Positions 62,490-64,000 of a stretch of DNA of 64,000 nt are shown here, one piece after another. The position numbers and the translations under genes were made by a program. Source of the stretch: Sphingomonas sp. PP-CE-1G-424 (GTDB lineage: Bacteria; Pseudomonadota; Alphaproteobacteria; Sphingomonadales; Sphingomonadaceae); assembly GCF_004341085.1 (NCBI RefSeq), contig NZ_SLXW01000010.1, forward strand, positions 1-64,000, written 5' to 3'. The notes below the pieces were generated by a model. That model did not search any database, was not told the origin of the DNA, and saw nothing but the letters and a program-made list of their open reading frames with translations. The stretch's first letter is position 1. The number at the start of each line of letters is the position of its first letter.

Positions 62490-62940
62490 CCGTTCACTGA
62501 TAAGCACATCTGATAAGAGCATGCGGAACTTAGCGTCTAATCCGTAGAACGTTTCGGGCTTACGTTTGCATCGCAGTCAGGCGCCCCCGTCAGGGCTCTG
62601 CCGGCGGCAAAAGGGTCTCCAATGCACGAAACGAATTCCGAGCAATCCAATGGCCTGGCCAGGCGCGAGCTGACGCGAACCGGTGCAGTGGGGTCGTCGC
62701 CATTGTCTCGCTCACGGCCGATGGCGATGCGGCGCAACTCGGCTTCCAATTCCAACGTGTGCCGGAGAACGGTTTGACCGAGGCGCCGCTCGGCAAGGCA
62801 ATGGCTCATCTGGCTTTAACATTGCCGGCTGGAAAAAGGCCTTCTCCGGCACTTCCGCGATCACGAAGCTTAAGCTGCCAATGCCGGCGCCGTAACGAAT
62901 GCCGCCCGCGCTCGCTCACCAAAGTTGAAGGACATCGATC
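62490..62940 (+). pseudogene. Decayed carboxymuconolactone-decarboxylase gene and spacer
   Basis: Within 62640-62895 the plus strand carries VVAIVSLTADGDAAQLGFQF, QRVPENGLTEAPLGKAMAHL and, in the next frame, FNIAGWKKAFSGTSAITKLK. This resembles the C-terminal half of CMD proteins (VTIAALIALG... NGLTxAELxEAxxHLAFYAGWPxAFSAL...). The pattern is scrambled by frameshifts. An intact CMD gene is at 50.1 kb. The rest is non-coding. Confidence 0.45.
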
Positions 62941-64000
62941 ATGGCCAGCATCACGGCCAGCGCTGACGTCGACATCGACGCCACTTCCTCGTCTCCGGCC
63001 GCCTGGGGCGCGCTCTATGCGATGACGCTTTGCACCTTCGTGCTGGTCGCCTCGGAGTTCATGCCGATCAGCCTGCTCAGCCCGATCGCACACGACCTGC
63101 ACCTGACAGAGGGCCAGGCCGGACAGGCTATCTCCATCTCCGGGCTCTTCGCGATGGTCGCCAGCTTGTCACTCAGCCGGGTGATCGGCCGACGCGATCG
63201 ACGTCACGTGCTGCTCGCGCTGACGGCACTCCTCGTCGTCTCCGGTTCGCTGGTGGCGCTGGCACCGAACTACGCGTTGCTGATGGCCGGGCGTGCGTTA
63301 CTCGGCATAGCGATTGGAGGCTTCTGGTCGATGTCCGCAGCGATCGCGATGCGTCTCGTGCCGCCTGCATCGGTTCCGAAGGCGCTGGCCGTGCTTAATG
63401 GCGGCAGTGCCATTGCAGCAGTGGTTGGCGCGCCAGCTGGCAGCTTCCTTGGCGGCCTGATCGGCTGGCGCGGCGCGTTCTTCTGCGTCGTGCCGTTGGC
63501 CGTCGCGGCAGTCATCTGGCAGGCAGTGTCGCTTCCCCGCCTTCCGTATCGGGAGCGGACAAGCGGCACAGGCTTCATGACCCTGCTCCGTCGCCGGTCG
63601 GTGCTGATCGGTCTCCTTGGTTCGGCGCTTTTCTTCATGGGGCAATATTCGCTCTACACCTACCTGCGCCCCTTCCTTGAGCGGGTCACAGGGGTTGGCG
63701 TCAGCACTCTTTCTTCGCTGCTTCTGCTGATCGGGGTGTCCGGCTTTATCGGAACGATGCTTGTTGGTCGGGTGATCGGCAGGAAGCTTCACCTCGCGCT
63801 TGCGGTATTCCCTGCTGTTCTGGCGCTGGTTGCCGTCGGGCTGACGATGTTTGGCAGCTCGGTTGCGATTGTCGCAGCATTGCTCGCTCTTTGGGGCCTG
63901 TTCGCCACGTCCGCACCGGTTGGCTGGTGGACCTGGGTTACGCGTGCGGCACCCGATGATCCGGAGGCAGGTGGCGGGCTGGTCGTCGCGATCGTGCAGT
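62941..64000 (+). CDS. MFS transporter (AraJ/NepI-like), cut by window edge
   Basis: A reading frame from ATG 62941 (AAGGACATCGATC upstream) remains open to the end, giving at least 353 aa. About ten of the expected twelve helices are visible. Motif A occurs as SLSRVIGRRDRRHVLLALTA, preceded by PISLLSPIAHDLHLTEGQAG. The pattern SEFMPISLLSPIAxDL is characteristic of sugar-efflux or purine-nucleoside-efflux type MFS proteins (SotB/NepI). The substrate is unknown. The C-terminus is outside the window. Confidence 0.82.
   Translation, partial: MASITASADVDIDATSSSPAAWGALYAMTLCTFVLVASEFMPISLLSPIAHDLHLTEGQAGQAISISGLFAMVASLSLSRVIGRRDRRHVLLALTALLVVSGSLVALAPNYALLMAGRALLGIAIGGFWSMSAAIAMRLVPPASVPKALAVLNGGSAIAAVVGAPAGSFLGGLIGWRGAFFCVVPLAVAAVIWQAVSLPRLPYRERTSGTGFMTLLRRRSVLIGLLGSALFFMGQYSLYTYLRPFLERVTGVGVSTLSSLLLLIGVSGFIGTMLVGRVIGRKLHLALAVFPAVLALVAVGLTMFGSSVAIVAALLALWGLFATSAPVGWWTWVTRAAPDDPEAGGGLVVAIVQ

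Overview
The window reads as accessory DNA, most likely from a plasmid or chromid, of a GC-rich alphaproteobacterium. A sphingomonad is the best guess. The reasons are gene content (small ParA/ParB pair, LysR-rich catabolic islands, a TonB receptor, PaoABC-type aldehyde oxidoreductase, membrane PQQ-glucose dehydrogenase) and dispersed repeats whose translation gives LRQAQDRL-like strings. This is inference from recognition, not a database result. No rRNA, tRNA, CRISPR array or replication initiator was seen.

Layout. 1-113: cut-off end of an IS3-family element. 690-4596: a maintenance module with a repeat-rich putative centromere, parA, a small parB-like gene, an unrecognised 367-aa protein, and a divergent tyrosine recombinase separated from it by a dif-like palindrome. 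4.6-8.3 kb: a secreted protein, debris of an IS110 element and a broken rhaT, a diguanylate cyclase and an OmpW porin. 8.3-14.1 kb: a gene-poor, partly AT-rich stretch with decayed IS3 pieces, a LysR gene, a MarR-like gene and small hypothetical genes. 14.1-17.5 kb: chemoreceptor, broken GAF gene and HD-GYP phosphodiesterase, which with the diguanylate cyclase make a signalling group. 17.7-20.7 kb: a nested insertion-sequence pile (IS5 family split by an IS3-family element and cut by an IS481 element).

20.9-35.8 kb: redox and regulatory genes, with two MarR/FAD-monooxygenase units, an esterase, LysR/SDR and LysR/quinone-reductase divergent pairs, a HAD hydrolase, a GNAT and small secreted proteins. 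35.8-41.5 kb: small membrane protein, TonB-dependent siderophore-type receptor, a CrtX-like glycosyltransferase and a convergent PAP2-family membrane enzyme. 41.7-47.7 kb: an IS110 element, a beta-lactamase-fold serine hydrolase, an IS21 element with its truncated neighbour (FMN-reductase tail), and a small membrane protein.

48-64 kb: a mostly minus-strand oxidation island. It holds an S41-like protease, SDR-CMD-cupin operon, LysR, mGDH-cupin pair, PaoABC followed by an isochorismatase-fold protein lacking its catalytic Cys, an MFS exporter with divergent LysR, a decayed CMD gene, and an MFS gene running off the right edge. The periplasmic oxidation enzymes (PaoABC, mGDH) probably feed electrons to the respiratory chain, while the cytoplasmic SDR, CMD and cupin genes may process or detoxify related carbonyl compounds. 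Substrates cannot be read from the sequence.

The least explained signals are the ordered 16-bp and 18-bp repeats before parA, the palindrome before the recombinase, the dispersed intergenic repeat family in 32-39 kb, and the triad-less isochorismatase-fold protein attached to paoABC.
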